The notes under the pieces are model-generated. The model saw only the letters and a program-made list of their open reading frames with translations, did not search any database and was not told the DNA's origin. A DNA stretch of 64,000 bases from F-183 sp964627455 (GTDB lineage: Bacteria; Acidobacteriota; Terriglobia; Bryobacterales; Bryobacteraceae), in NCBI GenBank assembly GCA_964627455.1, contig CAZVKC010000029.1:27817-91816 (forward strand). Reading direction: 5' to 3'. A program made the translations under genes and the position numbers. This document shows, one piece after another, positions 41,490 to 52,202 of this stretch. How positions within the stretch are numbered: position 1 is the stretch's first letter; each line of letters begins with the position of its first letter.

Positions 41490-42911
41490 TTAGACGTTCT
41501 CCTTTACGGCCTGAGGCGGCCAGAGTGCGGCGGTGGCCCGGTTCGCCAGCGTGTTGATGTAAAAACCGTTGCGTGCGTGGACGAAGAGCCGCATCCCCCA
41601 GGTCGAGGCTGCGAGCCGGGGAAGTTGCGTTTGCGCTAGTGTCGCGATGGCGAAGAGTCCGAGAATCGGCAAGGCCAGCGAGTCCGCGTCACGCACGAGC
41701 GGCCGCACCGTGATCTCCGCGGCGCGCTCCCAGGCGAAGTAGGCCGCGGTGAAGGCGATCCCCGCAAGCAGGCTGACCGGGATCTGCCGGACCTGCTCCA
41801 GCGTGGTCCAGTTGAGCCAGAGCATTTGCGCGAGCGCGAGGACGAAGATGCCGGAGAGAACCGGCTGATGGAGGGCGGACACTCCAAACAGGCTCGAGAT
41901 GAAGATCGTGATGCCGCCGGCTGCCAGCAGTCCGACGCCTGCGGCCAGCGGACTGATGGCGCCAGGGAGACGATCCTGCCGCCGCCCCGCGAAAACCACG
42001 CTCCCGGATGAGAGGAAGGCGTGGGCCTTGTAGAGCGAGTGCGCCACGATGTGCAGGAGCGCGAGGTGGAACGCGCCGAGTCCGCACTCGAGCATCATGA
42101 AGCCCATCTGCGCAACGGTGGAGAAGGCGAGGCAGCGTTTCACGCTCGCTTGCGTCAGCATCACCGTGGATGCGAAGAGAGCGGTAAAGGCGCCGGCAGC
42201 GCAGAGGATCAGCATAGCCGGCTTGGAATAAGAGATCAGCGGACTCAGGCGGAGCACAAGGATCCCGCCTGCGTTGATGACGCCCGCATGCATCAGCGCG
42301 GAGACCGGCGTGGGGGTTTCCATCGTATCCGGCAGCCAGCTATGGAAGGGGAACTGAGCGGACTTCAGGAGCGCCGCGAAGACCAGGAGTCCCGCAACCC
42401 AACTCAGGTTGACCGAGGGGTTCTCCTGCAGCCGGGCCGCGGCCGCGAACATCTCCGAGAAGTTCCAGGTCTTGAACTCGAGCCAGGTCAGGATCAGTGA
42501 CGCGATCAACGCCGCGTCGCCCAGGCGGCTGATGAGAAACTTCTTGCGCGCGGCGAGCAGGGCGCCGGGACGGTCCTTGTAGAACTGCAGCAACTGGTGC
42601 AGGCTCAGGCTCGTCCCGCACCAGGCGAGTACGAATACGAGGAGATTCTGCGACAGGACCAGAGTGAAGACGCAGGATCCGGTGAGGCAGAGCCAGAGGG
42701 TGAAGCGCGACTGTCCGGGATCCCCGGCCATGTAGCGCTTGGCATAGCGGCAGACGACCGCAAAGAGGGAGGTGCTCAGCAGCAGCAGGATGCTGGTCAG
42801 GCGATCAAGCAAGGGCGTCACGGCGACGGCCGACAGCAGGCAGAACAGGGCAAAGAACTGCCCCCAATCGGCTGCCGCCCTTCGCCGGAATGATTCGGAT
42901 GCAACGCTCAT
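41490..42911 (-). CDS. dabB: NuoL-like membrane subunit, DabB partner
   Basis: A 473-residue polytopic protein of the proton-conducting membrane transporter family (NuoL/MrpA type). It has about 13 hydrophobic helices and the antiporter motif region 'HSWLPDTMETPTPVSALMHAG' (about 190-210), with the conserved Lys/His-bearing helices. Alone it could be a complex I subunit, but it directly precedes dabA and no other nuo gene is present, so it is best read as DabB, the cation-coupled partner. The promoter must lie in the 85-base gap shared with the divergent LysR gene. Confidence 0.88.
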   Translation of the reverse strand: MSVASESFRRRAAADWGQFFALFCLLSAVAVTPLLDRLTSILLLLSTSLFAVVCRYAKRYMAGDPGQSRFTLWLCLTGSCVFTLVLSQNLLVFVLAWCGTSLSLHQLLQFYKDRPGALLAARKKFLISRLGDAALIASLILTWLEFKTWNFSEMFAAAARLQENPSVNLSWVAGLLVFAALLKSAQFPFHSWLPDTMETPTPVSALMHAGVINAGGILVLRLSPLISYSKPAMLILCAAGAFTALFASTVMLTQASVKRCLAFSTVAQMGFMMLECGLGAFHLALLHIVAHSLYKAHAFLSSGSVVFAGRRQDRLPGAISPLAAGVGLLAAGGITIFISSLFGVSALHQPVLSGIFVLALAQMLWLNWTTLEQVRQIPVSLLAGIAFTAAYFAWERAAEITVRPLVRDADSLALPILGLFAIATLAQTQLPRLAASTWGMRLFVHARNGFYINTLANRATAALWPPQAVKENV

Positions 42912-42983
42912 GTTCTTTTGAAGAATAGCTAAGAGACATAGATTCTTTCCAATAGATGTTTTATATCGAATCGTTCTGTATGG

Positions 42984-42989
42984 TATAAG
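42984..42989 (+). promoter_or_regulatory. putative -10 box for the LysR gene
   Basis: TATAAG at 42984-42989 lies only 7 bases before the GTG start at 42997. If it is used, transcription would begin at or next to the start codon, giving a nearly leaderless message. No clear -35 is seen 17 bases upstream. Confidence 0.35.
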
Positions 42990-42996
42990 TATTGGC

Positions 42997-43899
42997 GTGT
43001 TCCTGAACTACCATCATCTGCGGTACTTCTGGGCGATCGCTCACGAAGGGAGCCTGACGCAGGCGGCGGCGAAATTGAACGTTGCGCAATCGGCGCTGAG
43101 CATTCAACTGCGGCAGTTGGAAGAGGCGTTGGGACACCCGCTCTTTGTCCGCAAGAACCGCAAGCTGACGCTGACCGAAGCAGGCAGGATGACGCTACGC
43201 TATGCGGACTCGATTTTTCGCACTGGCGAAGAGTTGCTGGACACACTACAGCATCGTTCCAAAAAGACACGCCAGGTCCTTCGGATCGGCGCGGTGGCGA
43301 CGCTGTCGCGCAATTTTCAATGGGAGTTCGTAAAGCCGCTGCGAAACAGGCGGGATGTCGAACTCGTCCTGCGGTCGGGCAGCGTACGCGACCTGATCGT
43401 GCAGTTGCGCAATCACGAAGTGGACATCGTTCTCTCGAACCAGGCATTGCGGCGCGACGCCGAAACCGGGCATTACAGCCATCTGCTGGCCGAGCAGGAA
43501 ATCAGTCTTGTCGCGCGTCCGGCAAAGGGGCAGAAGCCGTTTCAGTTTCCGGAGGATTTCCGAACGACACCGGTGATCCTGCCGAGTCTCGAAAGCGGCA
43601 TCCGCGCGAGTTTCGACCTGATCATGGACCAGGCAGGCGTCCGCCCTCTCATTGCAGCGGAAGTCGACGACATGGCGATGCTACGCGTGCTCGCACTGCG
43701 AATCAAGGCTCCGGCTCTGGTTCCGAAGGTAGTGGTGCAGGACGAACTACGGGCCGGACTCCTGGTGGAGCGTTACCGGTTGGCGGCGATCAAAGAGCGG
43801 TTCTACGCGATCACCCCAAGCCGGACCTTCCCCAATCCGCTCGTGCAGGAATTGATCACACACGCAACCCAAAAGGGCGAAATGCCCCCACGCGCCTGA
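42997..43899 (+). CDS. LysR-family regulator, NhaR-like
   Basis: A 300-residue regulator starting with GTG. The N-terminal helix-turn-helix ('HHLRYFWAIAHEGSLTQAA', 'QSALSIQLRQLEEALGHPLF') closely follows the NhaR-type subgroup. The effector domain spans about 95-290. It is divergent from dabB with 85 bases between starts, the usual arrangement for a LysR regulator and its target, so it probably controls dabBA in response to a carbon or cation signal. That role is inference. Confidence 0.9.
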   Translation: MFLNYHHLRYFWAIAHEGSLTQAAAKLNVAQSALSIQLRQLEEALGHPLFVRKNRKLTLTEAGRMTLRYADSIFRTGEELLDTLQHRSKKTRQVLRIGAVATLSRNFQWEFVKPLRNRRDVELVLRSGSVRDLIVQLRNHEVDIVLSNQALRRDAETGHYSHLLAEQEISLVARPAKGQKPFQFPEDFRTTPVILPSLESGIRASFDLIMDQAGVRPLIAAEVDDMAMLRVLALRIKAPALVPKVVVQDELRAGLLVERYRLAAIKERFYAITPSRTFPNPLVQELITHATQKGEMPPRA

Positions 43900-43917
43900 A
43901 CGGAAACCCTGCCCCGC

Positions 43918-44607
43918 TCAGCGCGGATAGCTCCCGTTGTTGACGTCGAGCGTCGTACCGTTGACGTACTCGGGGCAGTCGCTTCCCAACCAGTAGATCG
44001 CGGAGGCGACCTCATCGGGTTCACAGACACGTCCCGAGTAGACGGCGCGCATCACCTCATCGCGACGGGACTGGGGCAGTTGGTCGTACATGCGGGTCTT
44101 CGTGGGTCCCGGGGCGACGGCGTTGACCAGGATGCCGTGAGGTCCCAGGGCGCGGGCCCAGGATTTCGTGAGGTTCAGGATGCCGGCTTTGGTCACGCCG
44201 TACCAGAGGTCCGGGTGGCCTGTAAAGGCGGATACGGAACTGACATTGACGATCCGGCCGGTGCGGCGGGCTTTCATGCGGGGCGCCGCGGCGGCAATCA
44301 GGGCGGACGGAGCTTGGAGGTTGACGGCGAGGATCTCCTCGCGATGGCAGTCCGGGATGGCGTCCACGGGATCGCAGTAGAGCACGGCGGCGTTGTTGAT
44401 GAGAGCGTCAAGATCGCCGAGTGACTCGATCAGGGAGGGGACATCTGCGCTGCGCCGAAGGTCAAAGTCCAGGCGTTCGCCCACGACTTCGCCTCCGAAC
44501 TGCTTGTCGAGCGAGACTACCTCCCATCCCGCCGAAGCGAAGGTCCGAGCAGTAGCCAGGCCGATCCCCCTACCCGCCCCGGTAATGAGCACCCGCAGTT
44601 TTCGCAT
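43918..44607 (-). CDS. short-chain dehydrogenase/reductase
   Basis: A 229-residue classical SDR. The cofactor motif is 'VLITGAGRGIGLATA' (about 4-18), then 'NNAAV', the catalytic Ser in 'VNVSSVSAF' and the 'YGVTK' Tyr-x3-Lys pair (about 147-151). The start at 44607 fits the family; a longer frame to 44646 is not needed. It oxidises or reduces an alcohol/ketone pair; the substrate is unknown. It converges on the LysR gene with 18 bases between stops. Confidence 0.9.
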   Translation of the reverse strand: MRKLRVLITGAGRGIGLATARTFASAGWEVVSLDKQFGGEVVGERLDFDLRRSADVPSLIESLGDLDALINNAAVLYCDPVDAIPDCHREEILAVNLQAPSALIAAAAPRMKARRTGRIVNVSSVSAFTGHPDLWYGVTKAGILNLTKSWARALGPHGILVNAVAPGPTKTRMYDQLPQSRRDEVMRAVYSGRVCEPDEVASAIYWLGSDCPEYVNGTTLDVNNGSYPR

Positions 44608-44730
44608 GCGATCCAGAGTACCGCGCACCTGGAAGGTTGACAGCAATTCGGCGCTGGATGGGCTACAAAGGTCATAGTGTGACTGGAATGGCCGGATGAT
44701 CTCAGCTTGTGTGCGGGTGGATTTCTGTCG

Positions 44731-46824
44731 ATGAGTAGAGTTATGCGTTCCGGGTGCGCTTCAGTCTTGTGCTTATTTCTAGGGGCGCTGCTCGGAAGTT
44801 GTGGAAACAGCAGCACTTCATCATTTTGGCGTCCGAGAACCAAGGTTCGGATCGGGACGAACAATAGTCCTCCATTTAACTACATTGACGCCAAGGGGCA
44901 ACCGTCAGGCTTCGGCGTTGAAGTCTTGAGCCGGGCAGCGGAGCGGGCCAACATCGAGTTGGTTTGGGTCAACGCAGCCCAGGGACCCGAACAAAGTTTT
45001 GCGGACGGACTGGTAGATTTGTGGCCGGTCGTGACCTATTTCGAAGAACGCAAGTCGGCCATGCACCTGACGGAACCCTGGTGGCGCCTGGCGACCGTGC
45101 TCTACTTCCGTGAAGGCGCATCGCTGAAATCCGAGGCGGATCTGGACGGAAAGCGGATCATCGTGACCAGTCCATCCAGGAGGTTCCTGCCAAGGCTGCA
45201 GTTAACGTCGAGAACGAGATTGGAAACGACTCGGGACCCCGCGGAGGGTTTGCGTCAGGTTTGCACGGGAGAATCGGACGCAGCCCTGGTCGATCTGCAG
45301 GTCGCCGAGGGAACGTTTCTGAACCGGCCTGAGGCATGCGCCGGGGTGCGGTTTGGATCCCTGTACCTGGAAAAGGCGGCGCGGGAGTTTTCGATTGGTG
45401 CCAGGCGAGGGTTCGAAGAAGAGGCGGAGCGACTCCGCGATGCAATCGACGAAGTCGCCGCCGATGGGGAGATGATAAGGCTGGCGGCCAAGTGGCGGTT
45501 CGTGGATCAGACGGACCCCGCGCTCTTTGCCTGGCTGGAATCGGCGCGGCAACGGAGCCATAGACTGAACATGTTCCTTCTGTTGCTGAGCGCGGGTCTC
45601 GGGCTGACGTCGATCGCGTTATATGTTGTCCAAACTGCCAGGAAGAAAGCGGAAGTGAGCGCGCAAACCAGAGCTCGATTCCTGGCGAACATGAGCCACG
45701 AAATCCGCACGCCGATGAACGGCATTCTCGGCATGACCGATCTGGTGCTATCGAGCGAACTCAATAGCCAGCAGAGGGAGTACCTGACATTCGTGCGCGA
45801 TGCCGGGCAGCAACTCCTCCACATTTTGAACGACATTCTTGAGTTAAGCCGCGTCGAAAGCGGCCGGTTGACGATTGAATCGATCCCCTGCGACATCCGG
45901 AACATCGCCCAGAATGCGCTGCTCGGAGTGACGCTCGAGGCGGAAGAAAAGGGCCTGCAAGTGATCCAGGAAGTGGACCCGCTGGCGCCGCAGTGGATCA
46001 CTGGCGATCCGACCCGCATCCAGCAAATCCTCAATAACCTGCTTTCCAACGCGGTGAAATTCACGGCGACCGGATCGATCCGGTTGCGCGTTTCGGTGGA
46101 ATCGAAGCAAGGTGAAGACCGCATCTGCTTTGCAGTGACCGACACCGGTATCGGTATTGAACCTTCCGCACAGGAGCGAATCTTCGATGCCTTTACTCAG
46201 GCGGATTCTTCGACGACGCGCCGGTTCGGCGGGACTGGGCTCGGTCTGGCGATCTCATCCCATTTGACCCGCATGATGGGCGGACTCCTCGAGGTGGATA
46301 GCCAGCCCGGAATGGGAAGCACCTTCCGGTTTTGCCTGCCACTCCATCGTGCGGATCCGCCTCCAGTCTCCGAGCGGCCTCCCGCGCCGACGCCGGGTGC
46401 GGTACGACCGATGCGGATTCTGGTCGCTGAAGACAACCGCGTCAACCGGATCCTGGCCGAGCGCGTCCTGACGGCGGCCGGTCACGAGGTTCGCACGGTC
46501 GAAGACGGCGAGATGGCGGTTGCGGAGTTTCTGTCGCGGAAGAACGGCGACCGGTATGACCTGATCTTGATGGACGTCCACATGCCGGTGATGGATGGAT
46601 TCGAGGCGGTGGCGAAGATTCGCCAGTCGGGCCCGGCTGGTCGGGAGATTCCGATCATAGCCCTCACGGCTCTGGCTGTCAAAGGAGATGCGGAGCGCTG
46701 CGCCCGGGCAGGCATGAACGCATACATCAGCAAACCGTTTCGGCGAGAAGACCTGATTGCGGCGCTGGCTAAGTTCGAACGAGACCGGCCGGCGGAGCCA
46801 GCCTCCGCAAAGGCAACCGATTAG
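44731..46824 (+). CDS. hybrid sensor histidine kinase with amino-acid-binding-type sensor
   Basis: The ATG at 44731 gives a 697-residue protein whose N-terminus looks like a lipoprotein or secretory signal ending at 'GALLGSCGN'. Domains in order: a family-3 solute-binding sensor (about 35-265), one transmembrane helix (about 280-300), a HisKA domain with phospho-acceptor His323 ('MSHEIRTPMNG'), the HATPase domain with N and G boxes (about 425-545), and a receiver domain (about 565-690) with Asp615 ('MDVHMPVMDG'). A separate response regulator or Hpt protein would be needed for output; none is adjacent. The sensor probably binds an amino acid or similar small ligand. Confidence 0.92.
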   Translation: MSRVMRSGCASVLCLFLGALLGSCGNSSTSSFWRPRTKVRIGTNNSPPFNYIDAKGQPSGFGVEVLSRAAERANIELVWVNAAQGPEQSFADGLVDLWPVVTYFEERKSAMHLTEPWWRLATVLYFREGASLKSEADLDGKRIIVTSPSRRFLPRLQLTSRTRLETTRDPAEGLRQVCTGESDAALVDLQVAEGTFLNRPEACAGVRFGSLYLEKAAREFSIGARRGFEEEAERLRDAIDEVAADGEMIRLAAKWRFVDQTDPALFAWLESARQRSHRLNMFLLLLSAGLGLTSIALYVVQTARKKAEVSAQTRARFLANMSHEIRTPMNGILGMTDLVLSSELNSQQREYLTFVRDAGQQLLHILNDILELSRVESGRLTIESIPCDIRNIAQNALLGVTLEAEEKGLQVIQEVDPLAPQWITGDPTRIQQILNNLLSNAVKFTATGSIRLRVSVESKQGEDRICFAVTDTGIGIEPSAQERIFDAFTQADSSTTRRFGGTGLGLAISSHLTRMMGGLLEVDSQPGMGSTFRFCLPLHRADPPPVSERPPAPTPGAVRPMRILVAEDNRVNRILAERVLTAAGHEVRTVEDGEMAVAEFLSRKNGDRYDLILMDVHMPVMDGFEAVAKIRQSGPAGREIPIIALTALAVKGDAERCARAGMNAYISKPFRREDLIAALAKFERDRPAEPASAKATD

Positions 46825-46827
46825 CCG

Positions 46828-48522
<1,695 letters not shown>

Positions 48523-48605
48523 TACAAAACCCCTGCCTGCGAAGCGTACTGCAAGAGCGCCGGAATTCACCACCCGTTGGTTCGGCGCAGCCCCTGCAGG
48601 CAACT

Positions 48606-48637
48606 TTCAGTGTACAACGCCCCTTCAGTGTACAACG
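48606..48637. repeat. 14-base direct repeat, twice, 18-base period, in the rpoD leader
   Basis: TTCAGTGTACAACG occurs at 48606-48619 and again at 48624-48637 (reading the plus strand), with CCCC between. On the rpoD coding strand each copy contains TTGTACACT, in which TACACT could act as a -10 box, and TTGTAC as a weak -35 of the next. It lies in the 158-base dnaG-rpoD gap. It may be a tandem promoter or a binding site for a regulator of rpoD. Confidence 0.7.
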
Positions 48638-48680
48638 GCGGCCGGAACTGCGATTTGCAGGCCTTCCACAACCGCTTCGT

Positions 48681-50426
48681 CTACTTCAACCGCCGCTGCG
48701 GCAACTGCTGCATCAACTCCAGCGCTCGCGCGAAATCTCCGGCGCGCTCCGCCGCGCGAATCTGACCTTTGAGTTCGTTTTCCGAGCCGGCGTTCCTGGC
48801 CGCTTCCATCTGCTCGAGGCAGGCGAGCGCACGATCGAGATGCGTGGCGCCCTTTTCTCCCTCCTCCAACTCATCGGCGGTTACGAGTTCGTGCAATAGA
48901 GCACGGGACGGATTGTCGAGGCGCGCCTCGAGCCCGGCAAACTCGATCTCCGCGCCGGATTCCGCCATCCGCCGCAGCATCTCGAAAACCGCCTTCGACC
49001 GGAACGTGGCCACGTCGGCATCGGCGAGACGCGGCAACACCGTCTGGCGCGCTTCATCGCTTTGCAGCAGAGCCTGTAACAGAATCTTTTCGCGGGCCGG
49101 CAGCTTGGATTGCTGCGCGGAATGGGGGATCGCGCTCTTGCGCTCCTGCGCGGCGCGCCTGAAGCCGGTGCGGACACGCTCTTCCGGAGAGAGTCCAAGC
49201 AGATCCGCGAGTTCGTCGGCGATGGCCAGGCGTTCGGCGGAATCCGGGATGTCCTGCAGCGCGGGCAGCAGGCTTTTCACGGCTTCGACACGGCCTTCAG
49301 CAGAGTTGCCGAACTTGCGGCGGGCCTGATCGGCGAGCCAGGGGAAGTAGCCGATCGCTTTGGCGACCTTTTCCTGGTAAGCACCCGCTCCATACTTTTT
49401 CACGTACTCGTCAGGATCGAGGCCGTCTTCGAGATCGACGATGCGGACCTTCAGATGTTCGGCGAGCAGCATCGGGATGCGCTCGGTGGTGGCGCGAACG
49501 CCTGCCGTGTCCGGGTCAAAGTTCAGGATTACCGTGTCGCAATGCCGCTTGATGGCGCGCACCTGCGTGTTCACCAGCGCGGTTCCGCAACTGGCGACAA
49601 CCTCGTGGACACCCGCCGAATGCACGCCGATCACATCCATGTAGCCTTCAACGAGCACGGCGCGGCCATGACGGCGGATCGCGTCCTTGGCGCGGTGCAT
49701 GTTGTACAGCACGTGACTCTTGTTGTAGAGGAGGGAGTCGCGCGAGTTGAGGTACTTGGGCTGATCCTCGTCGTTGAGGGCGCGGCCGCCGAAACCGATG
49801 ACCTTGCCGGTCTCATTGTGGATCGGGAACATCAGGCGACCGCGAAAGGCGTCGTAGAAGCCGTTGCCGCCTTCCCGTTCGCGCACCAGCGAGGACTCGC
49901 GCAATTGTTCCTGCGTGAAGCCCTCCTGCTGCAGACGCCGGAGGAGCGCCTGTCCTGAGGGATCCGAATAACCAAGCTGGAAGGTGTGGACGGTTTCGGG
50001 TGTGAGTCCGCGGCGGCCGAGGTATTGCCGGGCATGCGCTCCGGCGGGCGACCGGAGTTGCTGCACGAACATCTCGAGCGCGATTTCGTGCATCTGGTAC
50101 AGCGCGGCGCGCAGGCGGGTTTCTGCGTCCGCAGCGTCGCTGCGTTTCGGCAACGGGATGCCGTGCTGCTCGGCCAGGAGCTTGAGCGCTTCCCAGAACG
50201 TTAGGCGCTCGATCTCCTGAACGAACTTGATGACATCGCCAGCCGCCCCGCACCCGAAACACTTGTAGATATTGAGGGCGCTGTTGACGGAGAAGGACGG
50301 GGTCTTTTCCTGGTGGAACGGGCAGAGTCCGGTCCAGCGGCTCGATGCTGCTTTCTTCAGACGGACATAGCGGCCGATGACGCCGACGATGTCGACGGAG
50401 TCTTTGACCTGCCGGGCGAAGTCCAT
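48681..50426 (-). CDS. dnaG: DNA primase
   Basis: A 581-residue primase of normal length. The N-terminal CHC2 zinc site uses Cys40, His43 and the pair in 'YKCFGCGAAGD' (about 59-69). The TOPRIM catalytic core contains 'VLVEGYMDVIGVHSAG' (about 260-275). The C-terminal helicase-binding domain follows (about 440-581). It makes RNA primers at the replication fork. GAAGG 4 bases before the ATG is the ribosome-binding site. A zinc-ribbon gene ends 39 bases upstream on the same strand and may be co-transcribed. Confidence 0.95.
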   Translation of the reverse strand: MDFARQVKDSVDIVGVIGRYVRLKKAASSRWTGLCPFHQEKTPSFSVNSALNIYKCFGCGAAGDVIKFVQEIERLTFWEALKLLAEQHGIPLPKRSDAADAETRLRAALYQMHEIALEMFVQQLRSPAGAHARQYLGRRGLTPETVHTFQLGYSDPSGQALLRRLQQEGFTQEQLRESSLVREREGGNGFYDAFRGRLMFPIHNETGKVIGFGGRALNDEDQPKYLNSRDSLLYNKSHVLYNMHRAKDAIRRHGRAVLVEGYMDVIGVHSAGVHEVVASCGTALVNTQVRAIKRHCDTVILNFDPDTAGVRATTERIPMLLAEHLKVRIVDLEDGLDPDEYVKKYGAGAYQEKVAKAIGYFPWLADQARRKFGNSAEGRVEAVKSLLPALQDIPDSAERLAIADELADLLGLSPEERVRTGFRRAAQERKSAIPHSAQQSKLPAREKILLQALLQSDEARQTVLPRLADADVATFRSKAVFEMLRRMAESGAEIEFAGLEARLDNPSRALLHELVTADELEEGEKGATHLDRALACLEQMEAARNAGSENELKGQIRAAERAGDFARALELMQQLPQRRLK

Positions 50427-50465
50427 GGCGCCTTCATTGTAGCGGGCGCCTGCCGGACTGGCCGG

Positions 50466-50759
50466 TTAATCGAAATCGAGCGGGCGCTTGGGCGGCTGAT
50501 CGGCGGGACTTTCCTTGGCCTGTTTGAGCAGTTCGTCGAACTTGCGGTCGAGGACATTCATCTTGTTCTTCTCGGCTTCGACGGACTTAAGGAAGGCGTC
50601 TTCACGGCGCTGCTTTTCGCCGCGGAAGCGATCCATGGCCATTTCGATGTCAGACATCTCGCGGGGCGTCTCGGGTTCCTGGTAGGTGAGAACCGCCTGG
50701 ACCTCGGGATCGATCTGCAGTTCGGCGTTACAACAGGGGCATTTGACGTAAAAAGCCAT
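50466..50759 (-). CDS. small zinc-ribbon protein with coiled coil
   Basis: A 97-residue protein starting at 50759. Residues 7-12 ('CPCCNAEL') give a single Cys-x-x-Cys-type pair at the N-terminus, and the remaining two-thirds is charged helix (about 40-80) with coiled-coil-like Lys/Glu/Arg spacing. It is upstream of dnaG on the same strand and may be in the same transcript. Function unknown; a dimeric zinc ribbon would need a second molecule to complete a four-Cys site. Confidence 0.7.
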   Translation of the reverse strand: MAFYVKCPCCNAELQIDPEVQAVLTYQEPETPREMSDIEMAMDRFRGEKQRREDAFLKSVEAEKNKMNVLDRKFDELLKQAKESPADQPPKRPLDFD

Positions 50760-50828
50760 TCGATCAACATCATACTCAATTCCGCGGCTCCGATATGGAA
50801 ATTCGAGAGGAGGTGCGCCATCCACGTT

Positions 50829-51659
50829 TTGGGATCGACTGAGTTGCGGACCTATGGGCAGGGAGCGAAGCTCGCAATCCGGAACCTGCCTCCTTTTTCG
50901 CCGATTGCCGTCAAGGTCATGCTGCTGTTACGGCAGCCGGAGGTGAGCTATCGCGAAGTAGCCGACGTTCTGATGCTCGACGCGGGCTTTGCAGCCGAAG
51001 TGTTGCGACTGGCGAACTCGGCAGCAGCGGGATGCCGGTTTCCGACTGCGTCCATCCTGCAGGCTCTGACCGTACTCGGCATTCCACGGGTGTCCGCGCT
51101 AACGGCCGCCCTGGCGTTGAGTAAATTTCTGAAGCCCGTATCCAAGCTTCCCGCGCTGCGAGCCTGCTGGCGGCACAATCTGGCCTGCGCCATCGCTTCC
51201 TCCCGCCTCGCGGACCGGTACAATCTGGATCCCGATTTCGCCTACACGTTCGGGTTGTTGCACGACATCGGCAGGATGGGGATGCTGGTGGCGTTTCCGC
51301 GAGATTATCCACTGGTGGTGCAGCGGGCGGCCGAGACGCAGCGTTGCCTGACTGAACTGGAGTTCGCCGCGTTCGGGTTCGATCACCGGGAAGTCGGCGG
51401 ATGGCTGGCCGAGCAATGGCGGTTGCCGACGGAAGTGGCCGAGGTGAGCCTGCACCACGGTCCGGGTGGGAGTCCCGCGTCTCCTCTCACCAAACTGGTC
51501 AATGAAGCCTGCATACTCGCAAACCGGATCGGGTTCACGCTCTGCGCCAGCGTTGGTGGGCCGTACTGTCCGCTGCCCAAACCACCCATGCCCGAGAGCG
51601 AGTTCGAGCTATCGATTGCGGAGCAGGTCAACCTTTGCGAACAGGAGTTCGGCTTGTAG
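50829..51659 (+). CDS. HDOD-domain protein
   Basis: About 276 residues of HDOD domain with 'NLPPFSPIAVKVMLLLRQPEVS' near the start, 'VADVLMLDAGFAAEVLRLANSA' and the pseudo-HD region 'FAYTFGLLHDIGRMGM' (about 138-153). HDOD proteins are signalling or output modules related to HD-GYP domains; 'HDIGR' here keeps the HD pair. The start is uncertain: TTG at 50829 or 50844 are in frame, but the strong GAGAGGAGG (50805-50813) is best placed for an ATC codon at 50820. The gene converges on the HAD enzyme with directly adjacent stops. Confidence 0.85.
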   Translation: MGSTELRTYGQGAKLAIRNLPPFSPIAVKVMLLLRQPEVSYREVADVLMLDAGFAAEVLRLANSAAAGCRFPTASILQALTVLGIPRVSALTAALALSKFLKPVSKLPALRACWRHNLACAIASSRLADRYNLDPDFAYTFGLLHDIGRMGMLVAFPRDYPLVVQRAAETQRCLTELEFAAFGFDHREVGGWLAEQWRLPTEVAEVSLHHGPGGSPASPLTKLVNEACILANRIGFTLCASVGGPYCPLPKPPMPESEFELSIAEQVNLCEQEFGL

Positions 51660-52202
51660 CTATTCGAGAAACATCTTCCGTACGTCGAACCAGTCATTCA
51701 CCCGGCGGAACCGCGTTTCGTGGATATTGTGCGGCGCCGTAAAAAGGATCCCCTCGCCCTGCAGCCGTTCGAAGTGGCGAGCATTGTCGTCGATCAGATA
51801 GTCGACCGCGAGTACGCACTTGTCCCCGCAGAACACGATATGGCTCGACGGGATAAACGGGAAGTGTCGCGCCAGCCAGCGGAACTTCGCGTTGAACGAA
51901 CTGGGAACCTCCATCGCCGCCGTGGTGATGAACACCTCGTACTTCGACTGCAACTGCTCGATCACTTCCACGGATCCTTCAAAAACGGGCAGGTCCGCGA
52001 AGATTTCGCCGTCGGCAAAATACTCGATCACCTTGCCGCGATGCTCCGTGGGGATGGTCTCCCAGAAACGCCGCCCGGTGAGGTCCGCCTTCGAAACCTC
52101 CGTGTCGAAATCCCGGTTGTAGCGGATGAGGAGTTCGCCCAGCGTGTCGGCGATCACCTCATCCATGTCAATGCCGATCCACTTCTTACTTTTTGCCTTC
52201 AT
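51660..52202 (-). CDS. 5'(3')-deoxyribonucleotidase-like HAD enzyme
   Basis: A 180-residue HAD-superfamily protein of the NT5C type. Motif I is 'IGIDMDEVIADT' (about 9-20), motif II 'VFITTAAMEVPS', and the later acidic motif 'VDYLIDDNARHF'. It would dephosphorylate nucleoside monophosphates in the cytoplasm. Its start lies inside the end of the FG-GAP gene (17-base overlap), so translation of the two is coupled. Specificity cannot be read from sequence. Confidence 0.88.
   Translation of the reverse strand: MKAKSKKWIGIDMDEVIADTLGELLIRYNRDFDTEVSKADLTGRRFWETIPTEHRGKVIEYFADGEIFADLPVFEGSVEVIEQLQSKYEVFITTAAMEVPSSFNAKFRWLARHFPFIPSSHIVFCGDKCVLAVDYLIDDNARHFERLQGEGILFTAPHNIHETRFRRVNDWFDVRKMFLE

Noticed and set aside
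41490..42911. NuoL of respiratory complex I
   Set aside because: No other nuo gene is nearby and it directly precedes dabA.
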